DNA of 64,000 bases, from contig NZ_AUHG01000016.1 of NCBI RefSeq assembly GCF_000423065.1, positions 162,672-226,671 on the forward strand, in the 5' to 3' direction. The stretch is from Christiangramia echinicola DSM 19838 (GTDB lineage Bacteria; Bacteroidota; Bacteroidia; Flavobacteriales; Flavobacteriaceae). Positions 47,095 through 55,485 of the stretch are shown one piece after another (the stretch's first letter is position 1; each line of letters begins with the position of its first letter). A program made the translations under genes and the position numbers. Below the pieces are notes generated by a model. The model was not told the origin of the DNA. It was given only the letters and a program-made list of their open reading frames with translations, and searched no databases.

Positions 47095-48468
47095 TTACAA
47101 AATGATCTCGATCTCATCGTTTAAAGACGGAATTTTCACATTCCAGTTAAATTCTGAAACCAGTTTCACCCTGAATGCATCTGTCACCCGTTTTTCTCCA
47201 TGTATAAGATAGACCTCTTCCGGCACATTTTTAATATTTCGACACCATTCCAGGAGCTCTTTTTGATCTGCATGTGCTGAAAGACTTTCCAGCCTGGAGA
47301 TCTTTGCTTTTACAGGATAATATTTCCCACGTATCTTAATTTCATGGACACCTTCTTCCAGTTGTCTTCCTCGGGTTCCTTCAGCTTGATATCCCGTGAG
47401 CAATAAACGAGTAGAAGGTTCATCTATGAATTGTTTTAAATAGGTGAGAATTCTACCTCCTGTGATCATTCCGCTGCCGGCTATCACTATTCTTGGGCCT
47501 TCTTTATCTATGATCTCCCAGGTTCTTTTAAAGGAAGAAACCAGTTCAAATCTATTTTTCATAGCCTCAAATTCGTGAGCAGGGATCTTGTGATAATCTG
47601 GAAACATGCTAAAAACATGTGTTGCATTAATTCCCATGGGGCTGTCTATAAAAACAGGGATCTCAGGAACTTTATTTTGTTTGAATAATCTATATAGAAT
47701 GTATATTAAAAGTTGCAATCTCTCTACCGCGAAGGACGCGATTAGAAGAATACTTCTTTCCCTAATGGTATCGTGGATCAAATTAGCTAAGACTTCATCG
47801 ATATTTTCCTCTGGATGTAATTTATTGCCATAGGTACTTTCCAGAAAAAGATAATCTGCCCACTCTGGTTTTACAGGTGCTTCCAGTAAAACATCTTCAT
47901 TTCTACCCAGGTCTCCAGAGAACATAAATACTTTTTCTCCTATATGAAGTTCAATTGAACATGCTCCCAGAATATGACCGGCTTTGATGAATCTAAACTT
48001 TACATTTTCAGCCAGGTCAAACCATTCATCAATGTTGATATTCTTAAAGAGTTCTATGGTCTTTTCGACTTCTTTAGAAGTATATAGAGGTAAGGCAGGA
48101 GAATGTTTTGAGTAATCTTCTTTATTCGCTTTTTCAGCTTCCTCTTCCTGAATTTTAGCGGTATCCTTTAAAATGATCTCCGCGATGGCTAAACTTGGCG
48201 CGGTAGCAATAATTTCACCATTAAAACCCTGCTGAATCAATCTTGGTAGATAACCTGTGTGATCTAAATGACCGTGCGTAATAAGCACATAATCTATTTT
48301 AGAAACATCTACCTGAAGATCTTCCCAGTTAAGTAGTCTAAGTTCTTTTAATCCCTGGAACAATCCGCAGTCTATTAGAATGCTGAAATCCTCATGTTCT
48401 AAATAGAACCTGGAGCCTGTAACAGTTCCCGCTGCACCTAGAAATTTTATTTTTAATTTATTCTCCAT
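47095..48468 (-). CDS. Beta-CASP metallo-beta-lactamase RNase-like protein
   Basis: A 457-residue CPSF-73-like nuclease. The metallo-beta-lactamase core has GAAGTVTGSRFYL, THGHLDHTGYLPRL (HxHxDH), a further His in FIKAGHILGACSIEL and FMFSGDLGRN. The beta-CASP part has FIDSPMG, GSGMITGGRILTYL, GYQAEGTRGRQL and LSAHADQKELLEW. The RNA-specificity module at the C terminus has YLIHGE. It likely processes RNA as an endo/exonuclease in the cytoplasm. It overlaps by 11 bases with an upstream gene encoding an ATP-cone/endonuclease protein, so the two may act together. Confidence 0.92.
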   Translation of the reverse strand: MENKLKIKFLGAAGTVTGSRFYLEHEDFSILIDCGLFQGLKELRLLNWEDLQVDVSKIDYVLITHGHLDHTGYLPRLIQQGFNGEIIATAPSLAIAEIILKDTAKIQEEEAEKANKEDYSKHSPALPLYTSKEVEKTIELFKNINIDEWFDLAENVKFRFIKAGHILGACSIELHIGEKVFMFSGDLGRNEDVLLEAPVKPEWADYLFLESTYGNKLHPEENIDEVLANLIHDTIRERSILLIASFAVERLQLLIYILYRLFKQNKVPEIPVFIDSPMGINATHVFSMFPDYHKIPAHEFEAMKNRFELVSSFKRTWEIIDKEGPRIVIAGSGMITGGRILTYLKQFIDEPSTRLLLTGYQAEGTRGRQLEEGVHEIKIRGKYYPVKAKISRLESLSAHADQKELLEWCRNIKNVPEEVYLIHGEKRVTDAFRVKLVSEFNWNVKIPSLNDEIEIIL

Positions 48469-49297
48469 CGTTTACAGAAATATCACAGAGTATACTTAGC
48501 TCAGAAAGGATCCGTTTCTTGCGATTTTCAGAAATTCCCTGGTGATCCAGCAGATAGGACTTCTCCAGTAAATTTCTTCCCAATATAATTCCCTTCTCGA
48601 GTAAAAATTGTTTTTCGGAATCTGAAAGTAGCGTAGAAGTAGTGATTGGATAAGCACCAGAATTATCTATTAGTAGCTTTAAACTTTCCTCTTCGGGATA
48701 ATCCCAACTCAATAATTTAAGACCAACGCATTCTCCATATGTTAAGGCATCTAAAGTGAACCTGGTATTTGTAACCAGCCAGCCCTGATTCTCTTCTTTC
48801 TCAAAAGAATGAATATCATTAAATCTTGAATTTATATATAGCGGAATCTTAACATCACAATTCCTGCCTTCTTCACTATGAAATTTACATTCTATAAGAT
48901 GTCCAGTCCCACCTTTTTTCGCAATGATATCTACTTCATGGGTAACACACTCGCCCTGTAAAACCCTATTCAGTTCAACTTCATATCCGGCAAAATTTAG
49001 TATTTCCGCTACAAATTTTTCAAAAGGAAAACCGGAAGGCCCTAATTCATAAATAGCTTTTTTTAATCTGTAACGTGAAGCGTAGGCTCCCTTATGATCC
49101 TTTAATAATGCAAAGGCACGATTGTATAATTCTTTGGTAGAAATGCCCTGATAAAGTTCATCTCTTATTTCATCTATTATTGAGGAGACAATAGATTCAT
49201 TTGCACCACTTTTTAAAAGAGATCTTCTCAATTTAGAGAATGAGAATTTCACTTTCTCCCCTGAGGATTTAATAATATCCGGTTCAAGATCTCTCAT
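48458..49297 (-). CDS. ATP-cone domain fused to an Mrr-like endonuclease domain
   Basis: A 279-residue fusion. Residues about 8-90 form an ATP cone (IIKSSGEKVKFSFSKLRRSLLKSGANESIVSSIIDEIRDEL...ISTKELYNRAFALLK), a nucleotide-sensing module known from ribonucleotide reductase and NrdR. Residues about 95-185 have a PD-(D/E)xK nuclease pattern: FEKFVAEILNFAGYEVELN, HEVDIIAKKGGTGHLIECKFH (catalytic Asp, then ExK). The C terminus is helical. It overlaps the beta-CASP gene by 11 bases. An (d)ATP-regulated nuclease linked to RNA or DNA turnover is inferred. Confidence 0.8.
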   Translation of the reverse strand: MRDLEPDIIKSSGEKVKFSFSKLRRSLLKSGANESIVSSIIDEIRDELYQGISTKELYNRAFALLKDHKGAYASRYRLKKAIYELGPSGFPFEKFVAEILNFAGYEVELNRVLQGECVTHEVDIIAKKGGTGHLIECKFHSEEGRNCDVKIPLYINSRFNDIHSFEKEENQGWLVTNTRFTLDALTYGECVGLKLLSWDYPEEESLKLLIDNSGAYPITTSTLLSDSEKQFLLEKGIILGRNLLEKSYLLDHQGISENRKKRILSELSILCDISVNDGE

Positions 49298-49319
49298 GTA
49301 TAATTTTTGAAAATGTTAG

Positions 49320-49709
49320 TTAGACTGGTTTTCCGAAAAGCCGCTTTACATTCGTTTTGTTTAACTCAATGATCGTAAATATTCCTAAAATGATACCCAG
49401 GATTCCGGTAAGGCAATTGATAATAGCCATCACAAATACAAAATCATAATTTCTTTTTTCTCCAAGGTATTTTGCGGTTAAAAGAGTTAATATTCCCATA
49501 GCGACAAAGAATAGAAATAGCACGATCCCAATGGTCATAACAATAGCACCACCAATTGTGGAATCATCGTCATGTTTATCATGAAACTGAAATAGATAAA
49601 TTCCAAAAAAGATATATAGCAACGGGATAATACTAAAAACAAGGGTCAAAATACCTTTAATAATATAGAGAATTTTAAAAATTCTAAGGTTGTGATCTTC
49701 TGAAGTCAT
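49320..49709 (-). CDS. Small four-span membrane protein (DUF4064-like)
   Basis: A 129-residue polytopic protein with hydrophobic segments at about 14-32, 50-70 and 85-108 and a basic cytoplasmic end. A short DKHDDDST loop separates the first two. It resembles DUF4064-type proteins only in general layout, so the family name is tentative. It lies between a VOC protein and the ATP-cone gene, all leftward. Confidence 0.6.
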   Translation of the reverse strand: MTSEDHNLRIFKILYIIKGILTLVFSIIPLLYIFFGIYLFQFHDKHDDDSTIGGAIVMTIGIVLFLFFVAMGILTLLTAKYLGEKRNYDFVFVMAIINCLTGILGIILGIFTIIELNKTNVKRLFGKPV

Positions 49710-49723
49710 GGGCTTATTTTAAA

Positions 49724-50167
49724 TTAATTATGAGGATTTTCATCAAAACTAACCATCCAGTTAATCCTGAATTTATCTGTGAACATCCCAAAATAAGAAC
49801 CCCAGAATGTTTTACTCATAGGCATCATAATTTCACCTCCTTTAGAAAGCTCTTTAAAAATCCTGTTAGCTTCATCTTTATCCCCGGTATTCACCGAAAT
49901 GGAAAAATTATTTCCTTGTTTAAATCCTTTTGCCCATTCTCCTGATGTATCGCTCCCCATTAAGACAGTTTCTTTACTTATAGGTAGTGACATATGCATA
50001 ATTTTATCTTTTTCTTCTTCCTTAATTGGAGGCATTCCTTCCTGAGGCGGCATTTCCTCAAAAGTACTTACATGGGGAAACGTCCCACCAAATACAGATC
50101 TATAAAATTCAAACGCTTCTCTGCAGTTACCGTTGAAGGTCAGGTATATATTCACAGTGGTTTTCAT
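49724..50167 (-). CDS. PhnB-like VOC family protein
   Basis: A 147-residue glyoxalase/bleomycin-resistance fold protein of the PhnB/YjdN branch: NIYLTFNGNCREAFEFYRSVFGGTF at the N terminus, IMHMSLPISKETVLMGSDTSGEW in the middle and FWGSYFGMFTDKFRINWMVSFDEN at the end. The usual C-terminal metal-binding positions are only partly recognisable. The function of this branch is not established. It is probably monocistronic with the following membrane protein gene 14 bases away. Confidence 0.85.
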   Translation of the reverse strand: MKTTVNIYLTFNGNCREAFEFYRSVFGGTFPHVSTFEEMPPQEGMPPIKEEEKDKIMHMSLPISKETVLMGSDTSGEWAKGFKQGNNFSISVNTGDKDEANRIFKELSKGGEIMMPMSKTFWGSYFGMFTDKFRINWMVSFDENPHN

Positions 50168-50444
50168 AATGTATCAATTTAAGATAAATTCTATTTCTAC
50201 TAAATTCAATTAATAGGTGTCGCATAGCAGAATTAATTTAAAAGGAGATACTATCTGAAGGTTTAGAGCAGTATTAAAATTAACTAATAAAATTCAGAAA
50301 TCACCCTAAAACCTAAATCGAATCAAAAGATGCTTTCTTAATAAATTATATTGACATTGATTAATTTGAAATTTTTAAAAAATTGATAATCAAATAATTG
50401 TGGTTATTTTAATATCTTTATGTAGATGTAAAAAACTGGAAATT

Positions 50445-51224
50445 ATGAGACGTTTACTTTGTTTGATTATAATAGTATTATTTAGCAGCGCAGGATTTAC
50501 CCAGGGAGAAACATACCTGACCTTTGAGTTTATGAAAGTTGATAATTCTCAGGAACTCTTTTATACTGAAACCGAGGACTTCTGGGAGAAGATACATGAG
50601 CAACGATTAGCTAGTGGCGATATTGTTGGCTGGGATCTCTGGCAATTGATGCCCGGCGGAGAGGATCAGGGTTACCAATACCTCACGGTTACAGTATTTG
50701 ATGATCCAATAAAAATGATGAAAGCTGGTGAAGGAATTATGGAAAGCGCTAAAATGGCATATCCAGATCTCAGCGATGAAGAACTTGAAAATAGAGTTAA
50801 TCTGGCAGGTGGGTCAAGAGACCTTGCAGTTAGGTTGTACCTAAAAGTCGTTGACCAGGCCAATGCAGACTATGAAATGAAAACAGGAATGATCGCTTCT
50901 ATGGATCTCATGAAAGCCACCGAAGGGCGTTATGAAGATTATGAAAAAGCAGAAAGTGAAACCTTTAAACCGTATCATAAAACGTATATAGATGCAGGAG
51001 CCAAGGGAGACTGGCAATTATTAAGGGTATTAATACCTCAGGGTTCTGAAGTTTATACTACACATATGACAGTTAATATGTTCGATGATTGGGAACAATA
51101 TCTTAACTCGATGGAATTTGATGGAGGGATGAGTCCAGATCTTCAAACTAAAATGAACGATGGTATAACTACAAGAGACCTAAGATGGACCTATATGGCA
51201 ACATTAGTTAAGATGGTTAGATAA
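50445..51224 (+). CDS. Secreted protein with duplicated dimeric alpha/beta-barrel-like domain
   Basis: Start at ATG 50445 (MRRLLCLIIIVLFSSAGFTQ), which gives a signal peptide; the longer frame from 50400 is not needed. The 259-residue product seems to contain two related halves: YLTFEFMKVD...FWEKIHEQRLASGDIVGWDLWQL...YLTVTVFDD and a later ESETFKPYHKTYIDAGAKGDWQLLRV...HMTVNMFDDWEQYL. This resembles ferredoxin-like dimeric alpha/beta barrels of the stress-response type. Function is unknown. A terminator follows. Confidence 0.7.
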   Translation: MRRLLCLIIIVLFSSAGFTQGETYLTFEFMKVDNSQELFYTETEDFWEKIHEQRLASGDIVGWDLWQLMPGGEDQGYQYLTVTVFDDPIKMMKAGEGIMESAKMAYPDLSDEELENRVNLAGGSRDLAVRLYLKVVDQANADYEMKTGMIASMDLMKATEGRYEDYEKAESETFKPYHKTYIDAGAKGDWQLLRVLIPQGSEVYTTHMTVNMFDDWEQYLNSMEFDGGMSPDLQTKMNDGITTRDLRWTYMATLVKMVR

Positions 51225-51245
51225 TAAATTAGATCTTATTATATA

Positions 51246-51281
51246 AAAATGCCCTTTGAAAATAAATCAAAGGGCATTTTG
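51246..51281 (+). terminator. Terminator after the secreted barrel-like protein
   Basis: AAAATGCCCTTTGA and TCAAAGGGCATTTT form a 14-pair hairpin around AAATAAA, followed by GTTT. It lies about 20 bases after the stop. Confidence 0.85.
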
Positions 51282-51412
51282 TTTATTAATAAATTCTCAA
51301 CGTTTCATCAGTATGATTTTACTTTTATTGCTTTCAAAGACACCGGTTTGTAACTCCTGTTACCGTAGGATCTTACCTCATGGTGTATCTTTAGAATATA
51401 AAATTAGAAGCC

Positions 51413-52612
51413 ATGAGAACAGTAGTTATTGGAGGGAGTTTTGCAGGATTAACTGCTGCCCTCGAGCTGAAAAGAAAAGGAAAAGAGCAACATGAAGTAA
51501 CGGTTATAGATAAATCTCCTTTATTTCTATTTATTCCTTCGTTGATCTGGGTTCCTTTTGGTAGAAGAGAGATCAAAGATATTTCTTTTAGAAAAGACAC
51601 GTTACTTCGGAAAAAAGGAGTGGAATTCATGAATACAGAGGCCTTGAACGTGGACCCTGAAAATAAGATCGTTAAAACCAGTATGGGAGATGTAAGTTAT
51701 GATCACCTGGTCATAGCAACAGGACCTAAAGTAAAATATGATGTAGCACCAGGAGTTAAGGAGCATGCACATTATATAGGAACTCCTAATGGAGCAATGA
51801 AGACAAGAGCTGCTCTTGAAGAGTTTAAAGAAAATCCAGGTCCAGTAGTTATAGGAGCGACACAGAATGCAGGTTGTATGGGTGCGGCTTACGAATTTTT
51901 ATTCAATATTGAAAAATGGTTACGTGAGCAACATATTCGTAAAAAGGTAGATCTTTACTGGACCACTCCAGAAACCTACCTGGGACATTTTGGGATAGAT
52001 GGCATGCCTGGCGGTGAAACCATGCTAAAATCTTTTATGAAGATGTTCCATATACATTACCGTACAGAAGTTGGCGTAAAAGAAGTATTTCCAGATAAAG
52101 TGGAATTAACCAGTGGGGAAGTGTTACCAAGTAAATTTACGATGCTGATGCCTCCATTTATTGGAGTGGATTTTGTCAAGAATTCACCGGCACTTCGAGC
52201 TACTGAAACCGGATATATACCAGTAACAAATGATTACAGACATTTAAGTTATCCAGATGTCTGGGCTGCCGGTATTGCTGTAGATGTAAAACTTCCTTTT
52301 AAACCAGGTAAAGTTCCTTTTTCAGGTCCTAAAACCGGATATCCCTCAGATGAGACAGGTAAGATAGTAGCAGAAAATATTTATCGATTATCTAAAGGGA
52401 AAACTAAACTGAAAGAAAAGGCTTGGGGAAGAATACCCGGGATATGTGTCATGGATGCTGGAAAGAAAGAAGTGATCATAATATCTGACACGCTCTTTAA
52501 GCCAAGAAAATTCGCCATAATGATTCCGAATGTATTGTACGATTTCAATAAGGTACTGTTCGAGAAATATTTTCTATGGAAGACTAAACATGGCTTGTCT
52601 TATTTACCATAG
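51413..52612 (+). CDS. Sulfide:quinone reductase-like FAD oxidoreductase
   Basis: A 399-residue flavoprotein of the SQR/FCSD branch of the pyridine nucleotide-disulfide reductase family. It has the FAD-binding motif VVIGGSFAGLTAALEL (3-18), VTVIDKSPLFLFIPSLIWVPFGRR, LVIATGPKVKYD and DVWAAGIAVDV. Candidate redox Cys are in QNAGCMGAAYEF and RIPGICVMDAG, which match the positions of the two essential Cys of SQRs that oxidise sulfide. If active it would feed electrons to quinone and make persulfide for the dioxygenase at 11.5 kb (inference). It is monocistronic with its own terminator. Confidence 0.82.
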   Translation: MRTVVIGGSFAGLTAALELKRKGKEQHEVTVIDKSPLFLFIPSLIWVPFGRREIKDISFRKDTLLRKKGVEFMNTEALNVDPENKIVKTSMGDVSYDHLVIATGPKVKYDVAPGVKEHAHYIGTPNGAMKTRAALEEFKENPGPVVIGATQNAGCMGAAYEFLFNIEKWLREQHIRKKVDLYWTTPETYLGHFGIDGMPGGETMLKSFMKMFHIHYRTEVGVKEVFPDKVELTSGEVLPSKFTMLMPPFIGVDFVKNSPALRATETGYIPVTNDYRHLSYPDVWAAGIAVDVKLPFKPGKVPFSGPKTGYPSDETGKIVAENIYRLSKGKTKLKEKAWGRIPGICVMDAGKKEVIIISDTLFKPRKFAIMIPNVLYDFNKVLFEKYFLWKTKHGLSYLP

Positions 52613-52637
52613 AAACTTGATAGATCGGCGAATTTAA

Positions 52638-52677
52638 AGCAAACGGCCTTTGAACTAATTCGAAGGCCGTTTGTTAT
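52638..52677. terminator. Terminator between the SQR-like gene and a convergent gene
   Basis: AAACGGCCTT and AAGGCCGTTT pair over ten bases around a 12-base loop, followed by GTTATT. It can serve both convergent genes. Confidence 0.8.
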
Positions 52678-52700
52678 TATAAATTGCCATTTTTCTTTAT

Positions 52701-53135
52701 TCAGGTGATTCTTTTTTGCTTTTGATGCTTTATCGCTTCTTTAACCAGCCTGAAAATTTCTTTTTTAATGATCTGATATTTACTATCAAATTCATGCATT
52801 TTGATCATTAGCTTTCTATGCTCATGCTTATAATTCCACTCATTCTCATAAGGAACCTGTTTGACAAAGAGGATCTTTACTCCATTTTTATGAAGAGTAA
52901 CAGTTTTTAATAAACTTGAAACTTCCTTATTCAAAACATCAAGTTCTTCAAGATAATTTTCAGCCTTATTATTTAAGTGAGATTCTACTATAGGGTAGAC
53001 GTTATTCTTTAAAAGATCTTTTAAGAACTCAAGTTCTTTTAGAATGAAGTTCAAACGTGAATGCCATATCACGGAATACTTATGTATGAGCTCGGGAGAT
53101 TCCCATCCGTAGGGATTAGATATTTTGGTTTGCAT
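52701..53135 (-). CDS. Unknown coiled-coil protein
   Basis: I do not recognise this 144-residue protein. It is helical and highly charged, with a long coiled-coil-like stretch (about 25-85, LNFILKELEFLKDLLKNNVYP and ENYLEELDVLNKEVSSLLKT) and a Lys-rich C terminus. It has no signal peptide or membrane segment. It converges with the SQR-like gene. Confidence 0.6.
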   Translation of the reverse strand: MQTKISNPYGWESPELIHKYSVIWHSRLNFILKELEFLKDLLKNNVYPIVESHLNNKAENYLEELDVLNKEVSSLLKTVTLHKNGVKILFVKQVPYENEWNYKHEHRKLMIKMHEFDSKYQIIKKEIFRLVKEAIKHQKQKRIT

Positions 53136-53505
53136 GACGATCTATTTTTTAATTAAGAGAACAAATACCATTAAATGCGTGTAAATAAAGACAAGCAAAA
53201 AGATTATCTGGCTTAAAATTACTGCCAGGGAGAGGGGGCTGTAACTTCTAAATTATTCTTTAGAAGCGATTTATAAGTTAAGAATTTAGGTCGAAAAAAA
53301 ATCTGATTCTTATCATTTTATTCTAAAAAGTTTGAATGACATTTTAATTCAGAAAATGAAATTTGAATGTAGTATTTTAAGGCCTAGAGGAATTGTAGCA
53401 TATCTTGAATTTATAAGTTGCTAGCAAAATATTATTATGAAACCGATCATGTAAAAAGTAATTTAACCTGATTCAAATTGAAATCTAATTCCAAATTAAT
53501 AAGAA
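53136..53505. other. Gene-free AT-rich stretch
   Basis: 370 bases with no coding pattern I can support and no clear hairpin. It begins with the probable promoter region of the leftward coiled-coil gene. Confidence 0.5.
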
Positions 53506-54030
53506 TCAAAGCTTTAATCTGAATCCATAGACAGGTAGTTGCCCTTGCATAAAATCAAGATCCTCAGATCTTTTAAAGCCTAAATTTTCATACATGACCC
53601 AGGCAACTTTCATATACCTTGTAGAATGAATGATCAGCTGTTTATTTTGGTCATTTTCAGCCTTTCCTATGCACGCTAACGTAAGTTGTTTGCCTATTCC
53701 AATACCTCTGTATTCTGGATTTACGGCCAGCAGACGGAAACCGGAAGCATTCTTTTCTTTTGTAGCAGTACCACCAGAGCCATAATAGCTCATATCACTA
53801 AAATAAACCAATGCACCCATTACTTCCTCTTTATCTGAAACTGCTACTATTAGTTCGGTTTTAGGTCTTTTAGTTAGATCACCAATATTTAAAAGTAATT
53901 CATAATATGCTGGCTGTTCCTTATGTGTTGGAAACCCTTCTAATTTTGAATATACCATCACCATAAGCTCTCCAATCTCTTTAAATTCAGATGGGTTGGC
54001 ATTTCTAATCTTGATAATTCTTTTAGTCAT
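53506..54030 (-). CDS. GNAT-family N-acetyltransferase
   Basis: A 174-residue acetyltransferase. The acetyl-CoA-binding motif A is FRLLAVNPEYRGIGIGKQLTLACIGKA (R/Q-x-x-G-x-G/A pattern RGIGIG), preceded by a VSDKEEVMGALVYFSDM strand and followed by YENLGFKRSEDLDF. The substrate is not predictable. The gene is alone; upstream (54147-54374) lies a decayed second GNAT gene. Confidence 0.88.
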   Translation of the reverse strand: MTKRIIKIRNANPSEFKEIGELMVMVYSKLEGFPTHKEQPAYYELLLNIGDLTKRPKTELIVAVSDKEEVMGALVYFSDMSYYGSGGTATKEKNASGFRLLAVNPEYRGIGIGKQLTLACIGKAENDQNKQLIIHSTRYMKVAWVMYENLGFKRSEDLDFMQGQLPVYGFRLKL

Positions 54031-54146
54031 GAATGCAAATGAATTTAAGCTTTTCGAAAACTACTTTTTCTAATTGATCTTTTTCAATTTTTTAAGGATA
54101 TAAAAATAATATTATCAGGATTACCTGGATCATTTCGGGATTTTTT

Positions 54147-54374
54147 TTAAATGAAAATGTTTCTTTCCGGTAGTTTCATAGATCCTGGATATTTAATATT
54201 GGTAAAAGCCTTGATCTTTTCGAAAAGGGCTTGGTTGAATCAATAATCTATTCCAGTTACAAATGCTTCGCTTATTATCGCCTTTTCCTGAAAATCTGGT
54301 TTGAGATCATATTCTAAATCTCCGATTTTCCTGTATGCTGAAAGGTTGCACAAACCATCGAGCCTTTCTTTTTA
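54147..54374 (-). pseudogene. Decayed RimJ/RimL-type GNAT acetyltransferase
   Basis: On the minus strand the frame reads KERLDGLCNLSAYRKIGDLE then YDLKPDFQEKAIISEAFVTG then IDY, a TGA at 54240-54242, and in the same frame FNQALFEKIKAFTNIKYPGS then MKLPERNIFI before TAA. This is the central part of a RimJ/RimL acetyltransferase (GYDL.P.fqgkGi.sEA...idygF....l.rI.Aft......SmkLleknGF). The TGA stands where the family usually has Gly, one base from GGA. The N terminus is missing. The fragment is dead and lies within an otherwise gene-free 54031-54612. Confidence 0.82.
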
Positions 54375-54612
54375 CATATCAGTTTATCTCAAGGTTTGAT
54401 CTTAGAATTGAAATCGTTGGGCAGTCTTTTTTATTGTTTTTTCAGAAGAAGTTTTTAAGTTTCTAATTGTGGAAATTCTTCGGAGGTCGAAATAGTATTA
54501 TTTACGATGAAGACGTATAGTGGCTGATTTTTATTCTATTTTTTCAGCTGAAAGTATTTAATAGAAAATATTATTTGCTTCGCATCATATGATACAAGTT
54601 GCAGAAGGTTGG

Positions 54613-54984
54613 TTATTCTGCTTTACCAAATGTGATTATAAAGCCATCAGGATCCTCAATGTCAAAATCTTTCATTTTATAATCACGATCTTCCAGATCA
54701 TTCACAATTTTCACGTTTTGATCTCTACATTGCTTATAAACCTTTTCTATATCATTAACAAAAATGTAAAGGGCACGATGATATTTTGACGGTCTCCCTC
54801 CATCAGATCGCTTGGTAAGATGAATACCCACTCCACCTTTTTTTACTACGGCATAATACATAGGCTCCCCCCATTCAAAGGTCTTTTCGAAGCCTAGTTT
54901 ATCTAAATAGAATTCGATGGATTTTCCCAGGTCGCTAACGGGGAATATTGTTGCTGAATGAGAGTAATTATTTGATTCCGCCAT
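54613..54984 (-). CDS. VOC family (glyoxalase/bleomycin resistance) protein
   Basis: A 123-residue protein with the two beta-alpha-beta-beta-beta units of the vicinal oxygen chelate fold: SHSATIFPVSDLGKSIEFYLDKLGFEKTFEWGEPMYYAVVKKGGVGIHLTK and YHRALYIFVNDIEKVYKQCRDQNVKIVNDLEDRDYKMKDFDIEDPDGFIITFG. The DPDG near the end is the usual second metal-site context. Substrate unknown. Alone and leftward. Confidence 0.88.
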   Translation of the reverse strand: MAESNNYSHSATIFPVSDLGKSIEFYLDKLGFEKTFEWGEPMYYAVVKKGGVGIHLTKRSDGGRPSKYHRALYIFVNDIEKVYKQCRDQNVKIVNDLEDRDYKMKDFDIEDPDGFIITFGKAE

Positions 54985-55280
54985 GTTTTATTTTTTATTA
55001 CCGAATACTGCATCTGTATAGTAATAGAATTTCGGCATAGAATTTAATGTTCAGTTTGAGAAATGAGAAATTCTAACTGCGGCTTTTTCCGCTGCGGAAA
55101 AAGAAAAAGATGTAAGAAAATAATTTTTGTGAATATCAAATAGTTAAACTAAGCAGTAGAGTTTTTTCATCATATAATTTTTTAATAGAGTAAATATATG
55201 TAAAAAACTGATAATCAGAGTTGTTGTAGCTGTCGGTTTTTAACCTGAATCTCTGAAAACAGGAATTTTTATTTTGGTTA
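54985..55280. other. Gene-free stretch left of the cassette array
   Basis: About 300 AT-rich bases between the VOC start and the first repeat copy. It contains an inverted repeat CTTTTTCCGC-T-GCGGAAAAAG at 55083-55103, which is not followed by T in either direction. I see no gene. Confidence 0.5.
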
Positions 55281-55406
55281 AACTTCAATATGATTTCAAT
55301 TTAGCCCATAATTATTTTCTTGACTGTATAGAATTGCTATAACCCTAATATTTTGATGAAATTATTTTTTAATAACGGTGCCGTCTATTTGCGATGAATC
55401 ATTGTT
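55281..55406 (-). repeat. attC-like site A (degenerate)
   Basis: The right half, ACGGTGCCGTCTATTTGCGA and onward to the GTT at 55404-55406, is close to the other copies. The middle (AATATTTTGATGAAATTATTT) aligns loosely. The left half is decayed; AAC at 55281 would give the same total length (126) but the match is weak. It is the leftmost copy seen. Confidence 0.55.
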
Positions 55407-55485
55407 TTACAAAGTTTTCTATCTTTATCTCTTTTTCACATTAAATTATCGATCTTTTCAGTTTCGGGAACTCTTAATTCTACTC

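Noticed and set aside
55083..55103. CTTTTTCCGC/GCGGAAAAAG hairpin as a terminator
   Set aside because: No T run follows on either strand and no gene ends next to it.
55378..55485. N-terminal extension of the amidohydrolase
   Set aside because: It begins inside repeat copy A and is followed by an ATG with a proper signal peptide at 55486.
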